Shown: positions 21,527 to 30,871 of the stretch, one piece after another
Position numbering within the stretch: position 1 is the first letter of the stretch
Layout: the number at the start of each line of letters is the position of its first letter
Source: Xanthomonas vesicatoria ATCC 35937
GTDB taxonomy: Bacteria > Pseudomonadota > Gammaproteobacteria > Xanthomonadales > Xanthomonadaceae
Direction of reading: 5' to 3'
NCBI RefSeq assembly: GCF_001908725.1
Contig: NZ_CP018725.1
Location: 2,108,001 to 2,172,000 of the forward strand
DNA: 64,000 bases
Notes under the pieces: generated by a model
Databases searched by the model: none
The model's input: only the letters and a program-made list of their open reading frames with translations
Told to the model about the DNA's origin: nothing
Made by a program: the position numbers and the translations under genes

Positions 21527-22530
21527 ACGCGCAGGTCCTCCACGTGCACGCCGGCGGCGACGAAGCCTGCGCGCGCTGCGTTCTGGTCGCCACCGGTCAG
21601 GGCGACGATGAGCTGGCCGTAAGGCGTGTCCTTGATGCGGTCCACGCGCCCGGACAGGATGTTGTAGTCGACCCCGGTATCGCGGGCGATGCGGCCAAGC
21701 ACCGGCTCATAGGTACCGTTACCCAGGAAGGTCAGCCGCACGATGTGCCCACCGACGGCGGCAAAATCGCGGTGCAGCTCGGCCTCGTCCACGTGTTCGG
21801 CCTCCGACACGAAGCGCCGCGTGGTGGCATGTTTGGGATGCAGAAAGACCTCGGTGACCGGGCCGGTTTCCACCAGCTTGCCGGCGTCCAGCACCGCCAC
21901 GCGGTCGCAGACGCGGCGGATCACGTCCATCTCGTGGGTGATCAGCACGATGGTCAGGCCCAGCTCGCGGTTGATCTGCGCCAGCAGCTGCAGCACCGAG
22001 GCGGTGGTCTGCGGGTCCAGCGCGCTGGTGGCCTCGTCGCACAGCAGGATCTGCGGCCGGGTGGCCAGCGCGCGCGCGATGCCCACCCGCTGTTTTTGGC
22101 CGCCGGACAGTTGCGCCGGATACTTGTTGGCGTGCTCTTGCAGGCCGACCCGGGCCAGCAGCTCGGCCACCCGCGCATCGATCTCGGCGCGCGCGGTGCC
22201 GGCCAGTTCCAACGGAAAGGCCACATTGCCGGCCACGGTGCGCGAGGACAGCAAGTTGAAGTGCTGGAAGATCATGCCGATGCGCCGGCGCAGGCCACGC
22301 AGGCCCTGGCTATCCAGCGCGGTGACGTCTTCCTCGCCGATCAGCAGGCGTCCGCCGCTAGGCTCTTCCAGCCGATTGATCAGCCGGATCAGCGTGGATT
22401 TGCCGGCACCGGAATGACCGATGATGCCGAACACCTCACCGGGGCCGATCCGCAGATCGAGCGGGTGCAGTGCCACGATCTGGCGACCGTCGACGGAGTA
22501 AGACTTGTGGAGGCCCTGAAACTGGATCAC
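21523..22530 (-). CDS. metN: Methionine ABC transporter ATP-binding protein
   Basis: 335 residues from GTG 22530. Walker [10 protein letters not shown], signature LSGGQKQR and Walker [14 protein letters not shown] are intact. The C-terminal NIL (ACT-like) domain of about 90 residues is present; in MetN it binds methionine and shuts the transporter down when the pool is full. First gene of the operon. Confidence 0.97.
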   Translation of the reverse strand: MIQFQGLHKSYSVDGRQIVALHPLDLRIGPGEVFGIIGHSGAGKSTLIRLINRLEEPSGGRLLIGEEDVTALDSQGLRGLRRRIGMIFQHFNLLSSRTVAGNVAFPLELAGTARAEIDARVAELLARVGLQEHANKYPAQLSGGQKQRVGIARALATRPQILLCDEATSALDPQTTASVLQLLAQINRELGLTIVLITHEMDVIRRVCDRVAVLDAGKLVETGPVTEVFLHPKHATTRRFVSEAEHVDEAELHRDFAAVGGHIVRLTFLGNGTYEPVLGRIARDTGVDYNILSGRVDRIKDTPYGQLIVALTGGDQNAARAGFVAAGVHVEDLRV

Positions 22531-22610
22531 CGCGCGTGGCCGATTGGGGGGTCGTGAAGCCTACCAGTCAATGTTTACGGCCGTCATTCCATTAGGTTCT
22601 AACGGACGGA

Positions 22611-22723
22611 GATTCGGGATTGGGGATTGGGAAGTCGCAGAAGCAACGCCGCCCCGCTGTTGCCGGTCCCGAGCATCAAGCGAGCGCACTCTGCTTTGAC
22701 GAATCCCAATGCCGAATCCCGAA
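22611..22723. repeat. GATTCCC-type inverted array between metN and the EamA gene
   Basis: The left arm at about 22611-22634 (GATTCGGGATTGGGG-like) is complementary to the right arm at about 22701-22723, which ends at the base before the stop codon of the EamA transporter gene. It is the same repeat family as in the atp operon. Confidence 0.7.
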
Positions 22724-23620
22724 TCACGGCCGCTCCAGCGGCAACGGGCGATCTGACTTGCGTATCCGCTCCCGGCGCAACAAATACAGGCCGCTGGCGA
22801 CGATGATGCCAGCCCCGGTCCAGGTCCAGCCGTCGGGCAGGGTCTGCCACAGCAGCCAGTCCCAACCGATCACCCAGACCAGGCCGGTGTACTCGAGCGG
22901 GGCAATCATCGACGCTTCGCCCCGCATGAAGGCCTGGGTCAGCGCGACCTGCCCCAACGCGCCGGCCAGTCCCATCCCGGCGATCAGCAAGCCGTGGCTG
23001 GCCTGCAACGGCACCCAGCCAGGGATGGCCAGCAACCCGGCGCCGATCGCCATGAACAGCAGGAACCACACCACCATGGACTGCGGGGTGTCGGTGCGGG
23101 TCAGCAGGCTCACCGTGACCGCGGCGATGGCATAGGCCGTGGCCGCCAGCAGCACCATCAGACCAGGCAGCGAGACCAACCCGCCCACGCCCGGTCGCAG
23201 CACCACAATGACTCCGACCAGGCCGATGGCAATCGCCGTCCAGCGCCGCGGCCCCACGTGCTCGCCCAGCAGCGGCACCGACAAGGCAGCCACCAGTAAC
23301 GGCGCCACGAAATAGAGGGTATAGGCGGTGGACAGCGGCATGCGCTTGAGGCCGTAGACGAAGCAGCCGATCATCGCCATGCCCAATGCACCGCGCAGCA
23401 GATGCAGGCCCCAGCGCACCGGCACAATGGCGCGCGGCCCGGCGGTGGCGAAGACCCACACCAGCACGAACGGCAGCGACGCGGCGCCACGCAACAGGGT
23501 GACCTGCAACGGCGGGTAATGCGCCGACAGCAGCTTCATCGCTGCATCCATCAGCGAAAAGCAGGCGACGGCGGCGACCATCCAGGCGATGGCGGGAAGC
23601 GGAGAGCGGGTGCTGGGCAT
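22724..23620 (-). CDS. EamA/DMT family transporter
   Basis: 298 residues from ATG 23620. Ten membrane helices arise from two tandem EamA repeats (about 10-145 and 155-285), each with the typical small-residue-rich ends such as PLEYTGLVWVI in the second. These are inner-membrane exporters or importers of small metabolites; the substrate cannot be read from the sequence. It is divergent from yajQ with 106 bp between starts. Confidence 0.9.
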   Translation of the reverse strand: MPSTRSPLPAIAWMVAAVACFSLMDAAMKLLSAHYPPLQVTLLRGAASLPFVLVWVFATAGPRAIVPVRWGLHLLRGALGMAMIGCFVYGLKRMPLSTAYTLYFVAPLLVAALSVPLLGEHVGPRRWTAIAIGLVGVIVVLRPGVGGLVSLPGLMVLLAATAYAIAAVTVSLLTRTDTPQSMVVWFLLFMAIGAGLLAIPGWVPLQASHGLLIAGMGLAGALGQVALTQAFMRGEASMIAPLEYTGLVWVIGWDWLLWQTLPDGWTWTGAGIIVASGLYLLRRERIRKSDRPLPLERP

Positions 23621-23726
23621 AGGCGCATTATCGTCGCCGCAGCGCGCCAGCCGCCATGCGCCGATGACGGGCCTGGCGACGCCATGGCCTAGAATGGCCG
23701 CTGTTTTCAGACAACAGGAGCTTTGC

Positions 23727-24212
23727 ATGCCTTCCTTCGACGTGGTGTCCGAAGTCGATAAGCACGAACTGACCAATGCGGTGGACCAAGCCAACCGTGA
23801 ACTGGACACACGTTTTGACTTCAAGGGTGTGGAAGCCAAGTTCGAACTGGAAGACGGCAAGGTGATCAACCAGTCCGCGCCCAGCGACTTCCAGCTTAAG
23901 CAGATGACCGACATCCTGCGGGCCCGCCTGCTGGCGCGCAGTATCGACGTGCGCTGCCTGGACTTTGGCGACGTGGAAACCAATCTGGCCGGCACGCGGC
24001 AGAAGGTCACCGTCAAACAGGGCCTTGAGCAGAAGCAGGCCAAGCAGCTGGTCGCCAAGCTCAAGGAAGCCAAGATCAAGGTCGAAGCCCAGATCAACGG
24101 CGACAAGCTGCGCGTCACCGGCAAGAAGCGCGACGACCTGCAGGATGCGATCGCGCTGCTGAAAAAGGCCGATTTCGAGCAGCCGCTGCAGTTCGACAAC
24201 TTCCGCGACTGA
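23727..24212 (+). CDS. yajQ: YajQ family cyclic-di-GMP-binding protein
   Basis: 161 residues from ATG 23727, with AGGAG at a good distance. Two ferredoxin-like halves are seen: MPSFDVVSEVDKHEL at the start and the FDFKGVEAKFEL segment, then VRCLDFGDVE and VTGKKRDDLQ in the second half. In Xanthomonas campestris a YajQ protein is an established c-di-GMP effector that works with a LysR regulator on virulence genes. It is a single gene here. Confidence 0.95.
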   Translation: MPSFDVVSEVDKHELTNAVDQANRELDTRFDFKGVEAKFELEDGKVINQSAPSDFQLKQMTDILRARLLARSIDVRCLDFGDVETNLAGTRQKVTVKQGLEQKQAKQLVAKLKEAKIKVEAQINGDKLRVTGKKRDDLQDAIALLKKADFEQPLQFDNFRD

Positions 24213-24366
24213 GCGTGGCTGAGCGATTGCCGGTGAGCGCGGTGGCCGACGCGGACATGCTGGCGCCTGCAGTGCGTTGCGGCGCCGCGCAGTGGGGCTG
24301 CTACCGCCTGCTGTTCCCATGCGGCGATCGCCCTCGCCGCCGCAGGCCGCAGGTCTAAGCGGCGCG

Positions 24367-24828
24367 ATGCGCTTCCTGCTCACTCGCCTGTTGCATCGCC
24401 TGCACGCCAGGCGGGCCAGTGCGCCTGCTGCAGGCGGCGTGCAGCCGGCCAAGGTGTACGCGCAACCGCAGATCGAAAGCGGATCGACGCTGCATACCAT
24501 GGCCGGTCTCGACCCGGTGGCTGCGGCGGCCTTTGCCGACGCCTTCGCGGTGGAAATCGAACGCGCCATTGCGCGCTGCACGCTGGGCGATGCCGACACC
24601 AGCCAGGAGCACGCGCTGGAACAGATCCACTCGTTGAAGAACACCATCTCATTGACCGGCTCGCAGCCATTGCTCCAGGCATGCGACCAGCTGCGTGCCG
24701 ACGTGGAACGCGACGCGTCGAGCGACACGCTTGCGCAGCGCTTCACCGCCGTGGCCACCGCCGCAGGTCTACTGGTCAAGCGCTACCGGCGTACCCTTCC
24801 CATCGACGACGTGGACCCTGATGCGTAG
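24367..24828 (+). CDS. Histidine phosphotransfer (Hpt) domain protein
   Basis: 153 residues from ATG 24367; the frame is open 30 codons further upstream but that part has no helix pattern and no clear ribosome site. The centre contains the Hpt motif QIHSLKNTISLTG, whose His should accept phosphate, followed by an amphipathic helix with ACDQLRADVE. The Gly/Ala-rich His loop is slightly unusual (LKNTI in place of LKGSA). Its last eight bases overlap the start of the hybrid kinase (ATGCGTAG), so the two are translated together and probably form one phosphorelay. Confidence 0.82.
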   Translation: MRFLLTRLLHRLHARRASAPAAGGVQPAKVYAQPQIESGSTLHTMAGLDPVAAAAFADAFAVEIERAIARCTLGDADTSQEHALEQIHSLKNTISLTGSQPLLQACDQLRADVERDASSDTLAQRFTAVATAAGLLVKRYRRTLPIDDVDPDA

Positions 24829-26560
24829 CACTCCCGACCGCGCAGCGCCCGGCCTGATCCTGGCGGCCAGGCAGTTGCGTAACGACAGACTCGTGCGGCT
24901 GTTCGAGTCGTTCCTGGAATACCGCGCCTGCGTTGGCCGCGTGATCGTGCAAACCATGGTGACCCTGTGGTGCCTGGGGTGGCTGTATGGCCCGCAGCCG
25001 GTGCTGGTCAAGGATGCGCATAACGTGTTCCCCACCGCGGTGACCTTGTGGGTGATCTCGGTCGCGTGGATGGTGCTGGTGCGGCGCCGGATCATCCCAG
25101 CCAGCGACTGGCTGGATGCGATGGGCTTTGCGATGAACCTGGTGTTCATCGGCATCCAGACCACGCTGGCCTTCATCCTGTTGATGTCGTTGAACGCGTT
25201 TCTGCCGTTCATCACCATCGCTGCGGTAGCCCGCTATGGGCAACGCGCCACCTTGCCGGTGCTGCTCAGCACCTTCGTGCTGATGCTGCTGACCGCGCCC
25301 AGCGGCTATTGGCTGTCGCGGCCAGCGTATTTTGTCTATGCGGTGGCGCTCAGCATGGTATTGCCGCTGCTGGTGGCGCGTATCGTGCTGGCGATGCAGG
25401 AAGTGGCGCTGCAGGCGCTGGCCTCGCGCGATGCGCAAAGCCGCTTCATCAGCACCATGAACCATGAACTGCGCACGCCGTTGAATGCAGTGATCAATTG
25501 CGCGCAGCTGATCGAGACCGACAGCATGCCGTCCGAGCAGCGCGACCTGATACAGGCCGTGACCGTCAACGCGACGGCGCTGCGCCATCGCGTTAATGAA
25601 GTACTGGACGTGGCCAGCATCGACGGCGGACGACTGCAGCTGCAGAGTAAGTCACTGAGCATGCTGGACGTGCTGACCACCGTCAAAGCAGTGTGCGCGA
25701 CGGCCGCCTCCACCAAGGGCGTGTCACTGAGCATGCGCATGGAGGCACCGAACACTCCGTACGTACTGGGCGACGAGGGCCGCATCGAGCAGGTGATCAG
25801 CAACCTGGTCATCAATGCGATCAAGTTCACTCCGGCCGGTGGCGCGGTCGATCTGCTGATCGAAGCCACCCAGACCCAGCAGCACTGGTCCATCGCCGCG
25901 ACAGTCACCGACACCGGCATTGGCGTGCCCGATGACAAGAAGGCCTACATCTTTACCCCGTTCAGCCAGCTCAGCACGGGATTCAGCCGCGCCGAGGGCG
26001 GGGTCGGCCTGGGGCTGTATATCGCCTTGTCGGTGTCCGATGCGATGCGCGGCAGCCTGACGGTAAGCGACAACCCTGCCGGGGGCAGCATCTTCCGCTG
26101 GATCTTCGAGCTACCGGTGGCTGCGGCCGACGGCACCCGCACATTGGGCCTGCGCGATGCGCTGGCCCACCACGCGCAGACAGTGCCGCCGCTGCATTGC
26201 CTGGTTTTCGAGGACATGGACACCAATCGCCTGGTGATCGGCAACCTGCTGACGCGCGCCGGTCACCGGGTGAGTTTTCATGTCGATGGCACCGATGCGG
26301 TGCAGCGCATTGCCCAGGCAGCGCCGGACCTGGTGTTTCTCGATCTGCATATGCCCGGCACCGCGGGCTGGGATGCATTGGGCCAGGCGCGCGAGGCGAT
26401 TGCCGCGCTACCGCCGATCATCGTGCTGACCGCCGACACCCGCACCGATTCGATGCGCGACGCGGCCGCCGCCGGCGTGGCCGGTTACCTGTCCAAACCG
26501 ATCAACGCGCACGAATTGCTCGCACTGCTCGCCCACCATGCACACCGACGACCGCGCTGA
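24821..26560 (+). CDS. Membrane hybrid histidine kinase with receiver domain (RpfC-like layout)
   Basis: 579 residues. Residues 1-195 contain about five membrane helices and little periplasmic sequence, as in sensors of membrane-soluble signals. HisKA follows, with phosphoacceptor His215 in MNHELRTPLN. The HATPase domain has N box NLVINAIKF (328-336) and G boxes TDTGIGVP and GVGLGLY. A receiver domain has acidic pair Glu464/Asp465 and phosphorylated Asp508 in FLDLHMPG, plus Lys in SKPIN. The layout and five-helix input resemble RpfC, but RpfC carries its own Hpt; here the Hpt is the separate overlapping gene. No DNA-binding response regulator is adjacent. Confidence 0.9.
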   Translation: MRSTPDRAAPGLILAARQLRNDRLVRLFESFLEYRACVGRVIVQTMVTLWCLGWLYGPQPVLVKDAHNVFPTAVTLWVISVAWMVLVRRRIIPASDWLDAMGFAMNLVFIGIQTTLAFILLMSLNAFLPFITIAAVARYGQRATLPVLLSTFVLMLLTAPSGYWLSRPAYFVYAVALSMVLPLLVARIVLAMQEVALQALASRDAQSRFISTMNHELRTPLNAVINCAQLIETDSMPSEQRDLIQAVTVNATALRHRVNEVLDVASIDGGRLQLQSKSLSMLDVLTTVKAVCATAASTKGVSLSMRMEAPNTPYVLGDEGRIEQVISNLVINAIKFTPAGGAVDLLIEATQTQQHWSIAATVTDTGIGVPDDKKAYIFTPFSQLSTGFSRAEGGVGLGLYIALSVSDAMRGSLTVSDNPAGGSIFRWIFELPVAAADGTRTLGLRDALAHHAQTVPPLHCLVFEDMDTNRLVIGNLLTRAGHRVSFHVDGTDAVQRIAQAAPDLVFLDLHMPGTAGWDALGQAREAIAALPPIIVLTADTRTDSMRDAAAAGVAGYLSKPINAHELLALLAHHAHRRPR

Positions 26561-27395
26561 GTTGAAGCCCGGCAATGCGGCGCGCCTGCATTGGCGCAGC
26601 GCTACCCGGACGCGCACCCCGGTGGCGCTGCTGTTCCTGCATGGATTTTCTGCAAGCCCGGGCGAGGCCGGCGCGCTGCCCGAACAGATGGCCGATGCGC
26701 TGGGTGCCAACGGCTACGTGCACCGCTGGCCAGGCCATGGACGCAGCGCGCCTGACGCGATGCGGGGGCTGACGACGGCGGCGTTGCACAACTCTGCGCT
26801 GGAGGCGCTGGCGCAAGCGCGATGCATGGGCGAACGCGTGGCGATTGTTGGCTCTTCAATGGGCGGCACGCTGGCGCTCTGGCTTGCGGCTCAACATCCC
26901 GAACAGGTTGCGGCGGTGGTGGCGTGGTCGCCCGGTATCCAGCCGGTCAATGTCGGGTTGCTCGATCGGCTCTGCGACGCAGATGCACCGATCGCCGACC
27001 CGTACCCGCGCAGCGCGGCGGAACTGGCGCATTGGTCGGACAGCATCCACCCGGACGGGTTTCGCGCATTGCGCGGCGTGTTCGAATCACTGGCCGCCGC
27101 GCCGCCGTGGCCGCAGGTTCGCTGCCCGGTACTGCTGGGCTACTACCGCGCGCCCAATGGCGACGAAGATCAGATTGCCTCGGTGCCGGCGATGCTGGCC
27201 ATGTTCGAAGCACTGGGCACGCCTGCACCGCTCAAGCAGGCGATTGCCTTCGACAGCGGTGCGCATGCCATCGGTTCCCCGCACAAGACGCCGCTGGCCG
27301 AGCAGGTTGCACAGGTGTCGGTGGAGTTTTTGCGTGCGCATGTCGGGACGCACGTTGGCGATGCACCGCGCAGCGACCAGAACGCCCCACGCTGA
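26538..27395 (+). CDS. Alpha/beta hydrolase
   Basis: 285 residues starting at ATG 26538, 23 bases inside the end of the hybrid kinase gene. LFLHGFSAS (32-40) forms the oxyanion-hole turn, GSSMGG (105-110) is the nucleophile elbow with Ser107, and a late FDSGAHAIG supplies the catalytic His. The pattern fits esterases and monoacylglycerol-lipase-like enzymes. Overlap with a sensor kinase suggests it makes, degrades or responds to the same signal, but that is inference. Confidence 0.85.
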   Translation: MHTDDRAELKPGNAARLHWRSATRTRTPVALLFLHGFSASPGEAGALPEQMADALGANGYVHRWPGHGRSAPDAMRGLTTAALHNSALEALAQARCMGERVAIVGSSMGGTLALWLAAQHPEQVAAVVAWSPGIQPVNVGLLDRLCDADAPIADPYPRSAAELAHWSDSIHPDGFRALRGVFESLAAAPPWPQVRCPVLLGYYRAPNGDEDQIASVPAMLAMFEALGTPAPLKQAIAFDSGAHAIGSPHKTPLAEQVAQVSVEFLRAHVGTHVGDAPRSDQNAPR

Positions 27396-27562
27396 TTGCG
27401 TGGTGGCGGACGCGGTCGGCACGTCATTGGGCACGGAGCTCTCGCAGCAGCATGCGCCGGATCGCCCCGGTTGCGTCTGCTGCATCATCGCCATTGAATC
27501 GCCCTGAGCGGCCGCGCCCGCAGCGATCGCATACACTGGCGCGCCAGCACGCTACCGCCACG

Positions 27563-28123
27563 ATGACCACCACCTCTGCCACGCCCGATCCGTTGACCGC
27601 GACCCGCACCTGGATCGAGCGTGCGGTGATCGGGCTGAACCTGTGCCCGTTCGCCAAGGCGGTGTACGTCAAGGATCAGGTGCGGCTGGTGCTCAGCGAT
27701 GCCAGCACGCCCGAGGCGCTGCTGGAACAACTGGCCGAAGAACTGGTGCTGCTGCGCGACACGCCGGCCGAGCAGATCGACACCACGCTGATCGTACATC
27801 CGGACGTGCTCACCGACTTTCTGGATTACAACGACTTTCTCGACAACGCCGACGCAGCGGTGGATGCGCTGGACCTGCAAGGCATCCTGCAGGTGGCAAG
27901 CTTTCACCCCGATTATCAATTTGCAGGCGCCGCGCCAGACGATGTGGCCAACTTCACCAACCGCTCGCCGTTCCCGACGCTGCATCTGCTGCGCGAGGAC
28001 AGCGTGGAGCGTGCGGTGGCGGCGTTTCCGGATCCGGACGTGATTGTCGAGCGCAATATCCAGACGCTGGAACGGCTGGGCCATGCGGGCTGGGACCGCG
28101 TGTTGAACGGCGCCGAGCACTGA
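27563..28123 (+). CDS. DUF1415 family protein
   Basis: 186 residues from ATG 27563. The family signature is clear: RTWIERAVIGLNLCPFAKAV near the N-terminus with a conserved Cys, and FHPDYQFAG with PDDVANFTNRSPFP in the middle. Cytosolic, no known function. The His, Cys and Asp conservation suggests an enzyme or metal site. Gaps on both sides are short and hold nothing notable. Confidence 0.9.
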   Translation: MTTTSATPDPLTATRTWIERAVIGLNLCPFAKAVYVKDQVRLVLSDASTPEALLEQLAEELVLLRDTPAEQIDTTLIVHPDVLTDFLDYNDFLDNADAAVDALDLQGILQVASFHPDYQFAGAAPDDVANFTNRSPFPTLHLLREDSVERAVAAFPDPDVIVERNIQTLERLGHAGWDRVLNGAEH

Positions 28124-28313
28124 GCGCGCCTGCCGCTGGCGCGCCGGTGCGTGCAGCAACGGACCGACTACCAGCACCCGCGGCGACAGAACTAGTCCCT
28201 TGAAGGACCGGTAAAAAGCGGGTTTGCGTCGCTGTCGCACGCATGCCTGACGTTGCTGCAGCGCTGACATGCCGCGCGTTACAGTGCCGCACCCTTCCAT
28301 TAGCGCGCACACC

Positions 28314-29120
28314 ATGGCTCTGATTCCCGCTGTTTCCGCATGGAACCCGTCACCGCTGCAGGACCGCGTGGTGGTGATCACCGGTGGCGCGCAAGGCATC
28401 GGGCGCGGCATTGCGCAGGCCGTGCTCGGTGCCGGTGGCAGCGTGGTGATCGGCGATCTGGATGCCGACGCCGGGAAGGCCTGTCTGCAGGAATGGGCGC
28501 TGCCGCGACGCAGCGCATTCGTGCGTTGCGATGCCGCGCGCGAGACGCAGGCCGCGCGCTTGATCGCCACTGCGCGCAAGCGCTTCGGCAGGCTCGATGG
28601 CTTAGTCAATAACGCCGGTGTCCCGGACCCGCACGTTGCGCCGTTACCACAGCTGGAGTGGGATGACTGGAACCGGCGTCTGGCAAGTCTGCATGGCGCG
28701 TTTTTATGCAGCAAACATGCCCTGCCTGCACTGACGCAGGCGAATGGCGGTGGTGCGATCGTCAACATCGCCTCCACCCGCGCCTGGCAATCGGAGCCGC
28801 ATAGCGAAGCCTATGCCGCGGCCAAGGGCGGCCTGGTTGCGTTCACTCATGCATTGGCGTTGAGCGAGGGCCCGCAGGTGCGCGTCAACAGCATCAGCCC
28901 GGGGTGGATCAGTACCGATGCCTGGCGTGCGCCGCAACGTCGTCGTGCGCCCAAACTATCGCGACGCGACCATGCGCAGCACCCGGCCGGACGTGTGGGC
29001 ACGCCGGAAGACATCGCGCAGTTGGCGGTGTATCTGCTGTCGCCGCAGCTGTCCGGATTCGTCACCGGCCAGGACTTCGTCGTCGACGGCGGCATGTCGC
29101 GCAAGATGCAGTACGTGTGA
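28314..29120 (+). CDS. Short-chain dehydrogenase/reductase
   Basis: 268 residues from ATG 28314. The Rossmann motif TGGAQGIG is at 23-30, NNAG at 99-102, and the catalytic set is Ser154, Tyr167 and Lys171 (YAAAK). Asp48-Asp50 after the second strand favours NAD(H) over NADP(H). The C-terminus GQDFVVDGGMSRKMQYV fits classical SDRs. The segment around PQRRRAPKLSRRDHAQHP is unusually basic for the substrate loop. Substrate unknown. Confidence 0.9.
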   Translation: MALIPAVSAWNPSPLQDRVVVITGGAQGIGRGIAQAVLGAGGSVVIGDLDADAGKACLQEWALPRRSAFVRCDAARETQAARLIATARKRFGRLDGLVNNAGVPDPHVAPLPQLEWDDWNRRLASLHGAFLCSKHALPALTQANGGGAIVNIASTRAWQSEPHSEAYAAAKGGLVAFTHALALSEGPQVRVNSISPGWISTDAWRAPQRRRAPKLSRRDHAQHPAGRVGTPEDIAQLAVYLLSPQLSGFVTGQDFVVDGGMSRKMQYV

Positions 29121-29480
29121 GGGCATATTGCTGATGGTGTTGGCGTGACGCACCGCGCAACGTGCTGATGCGTGGCAAAGACACGCACTCTTGGCGATCT
29201 GTGGTGCTTGCATGCACTGCGTCGGTGAGACGGAAATCTGGATGTTGGCGGCGTGTCGTGCAGCCACATCGGTATCGCTACGCTCTGCCTTGTGCAGGCA
29301 TTGGTTGCGTCGGTTTGCTCGTACCCTCACCCCAACCCCTCTCCCGGCGGGAAGAGGGCTTTGGTGGTTCGCACTGATCACCCCGACGCATTGCGGACTG
29401 ATCGCCGGCGCGCGCTGCTGCACCTGGCATTCGAGCGCTACGGCCCGGATGCCGTTCCGGACGCGCGCCCATACCCGTGA
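29121..29480. other. Gap with a CCCCTCTCCC-type repeat
   Basis: 360 bp between the SDR gene and the HAD gene, whose ends face each other. About 29324-29358 has CCCTCACCCCAACCCCTCTCCC followed by GGCGGGAAGAGGG, an imperfect inverted element also seen near 32760, 32871 and 38570. No gene is supported. Confidence 0.55.
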
Positions 29481-30161
29481 TCAGCCCGACAGCTGCGCCT
29501 CCAGCAGGCGCTGCGCATCGCTCAGCGACGGCATGATGCGATGGCCCAGCGCGCGCACGTTTGCATCGGGTTCGAGCAGGTCCGGGATCTGGATCGGAGT
29601 CATGCCTGCCGCCAATGCCGCGCGCACGCCGGTAGGCGAGTCTTCCAGCACCAGGCAGTGCGCAGGGTCCACGCCCAGCGACTGCGCTGCCAGCAGGTAG
29701 ATATCCGGCGCCGGTTTGGGATGCCGCACATCGCTGGCCGTGCACACCGCATCGAAGCGCCACAGCAGATCAGCCGCTTGCAGCTTACGCAACGCCAGCG
29801 GTCGCTGCGTAGAGGTGGCCACCGCACGCGGCATGCCGATCGCCACCAGATACTCCAGCAACGCAATGATGCCGGGCCGGTGCGGAATACCGCGTTCGGC
29901 AACGGCGTCATAGAGCAGCTGCGCGCGCGCCAGCATGCGGTCGGCAGCGGCGTCGCCGACGCGTTCGCCAAGCAGGAGGCGGCACGCTACATCGCCGGTA
30001 CCCACCATCTGCAACCAGAACGCCGGCTCGATTGTCAGCCCCTGCTCGTCTGCGGCCTGTGCCAGGCAGGCGGTGATGGCGCGCTCGCTGTCGAGCATCA
30101 GGCCATCCATATCGAAGATCACCGCCCGCGGGCGAAACGTCAGCGGCGTAAAAGCCGTCAT
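29481..30161 (-). CDS. HAD superfamily hydrolase (beta-phosphoglucomutase-like)
   Basis: 226 residues from ATG 30161, which shares ATGA with the rsuA stop. FDMDG at 16-20 supplies nucleophile Asp17 and acid/base Asp19. The helical cap is followed by TSTQRPLALRK (motif II), KPAPDIYLLAA (motif III Lys) and VLEDSPTGVRAA (motif IV). The SPTG and cap arrangement fits subfamily IA sugar phosphatases or phosphomutases. Third gene of the rsmC-rsuA-HAD overlap chain. Confidence 0.9.
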   Translation of the reverse strand: MTAFTPLTFRPRAVIFDMDGLMLDSERAITACLAQAADEQGLTIEPAFWLQMVGTGDVACRLLLGERVGDAAADRMLARAQLLYDAVAERGIPHRPGIIALLEYLVAIGMPRAVATSTQRPLALRKLQAADLLWRFDAVCTASDVRHPKPAPDIYLLAAQSLGVDPAHCLVLEDSPTGVRAALAAGMTPIQIPDLLEPDANVRALGHRIMPSLSDAQRLLEAQLSG

Positions 30162-30871
30162 GCAGCCGCTCCACGCCCGAACAACACCTCCAGATCGCTG
30201 GCATCCAATGCGCGCCATTGCCCGGCAGGCAACGCGTCCAGCGACAAGCCGCCGATACGGCTGCGGTGCAATGCCGCCACGTGATTGCCGGCGGCGGCGA
30301 ACATGCGGCGCACCTGATGATAGCGGCCCTCATGCAGCGTCAGGCGTGCCTGGCGTGGGCCAAGCACCTCAAGCTCGGCTGGCAGCAAGGGCTTGGTTTC
30401 GCCCTCCAGCAGCAACGTGCCGCTGGCAAACAGCGCCGCTTCATCGCCACGCAGGTCTTCGGCCAGGCTGACCTCGTAGACCTTGTCCAACGCGGATTTG
30501 GGCGAAATGATCCGGTGCAGCAAGGCGCCATCGTCGGTCATCAGCAGCATGCCGCTGGTGTCGCGATCCAGCCGCCCTACCGGTGCCAGGACCGGCGCAC
30601 GCGAGCGAAAGCGCGGTGGCAACAGCTCGTAGATCAGCCGGCCGGTGTCCTTGGTCGAACAGGTGTAACCGCTTGGCTTGTGCAGCAAAAGGCTGAAACC
30701 TGGCGGCGGGTCCAGCGGCTCGCCGTCGATACGGATGGCGTCGTGCTCCACCTGATCGTCGGCATACAGCACCTCGCCCTGCACATCGGTGACCGCCCCC
30801 TGGCGAAACAGCTGAGTGACCTGCTTGCGGCTGCCGTAGCCAAGATTGGCGATGTGTTTGACCAGTTTCAT
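30158..30871 (-). CDS. rsuA: 16S rRNA pseudouridine synthase RsuA
   Basis: 237 residues from ATG 30871. An S4-like N-terminal domain (1-50) precedes the synthase domain. The active-site motif GRLDRDTSG is at 99-107 with catalytic Asp102, and HEGRYHQVRRMF is the second conserved block. RsuA modifies U516 of 16S rRNA; family relatives act on 23S rRNA, so specificity is inferred from length and S4 domain. It overlaps rsmC upstream and the HAD gene downstream, each by ATGA. Confidence 0.9.
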   Translation of the reverse strand: MKLVKHIANLGYGSRKQVTQLFRQGAVTDVQGEVLYADDQVEHDAIRIDGEPLDPPPGFSLLLHKPSGYTCSTKDTGRLIYELLPPRFRSRAPVLAPVGRLDRDTSGMLLMTDDGALLHRIISPKSALDKVYEVSLAEDLRGDEAALFASGTLLLEGETKPLLPAELEVLGPRQARLTLHEGRYHQVRRMFAAAGNHVAALHRSRIGGLSLDALPAGQWRALDASDLEVLFGRGAAA

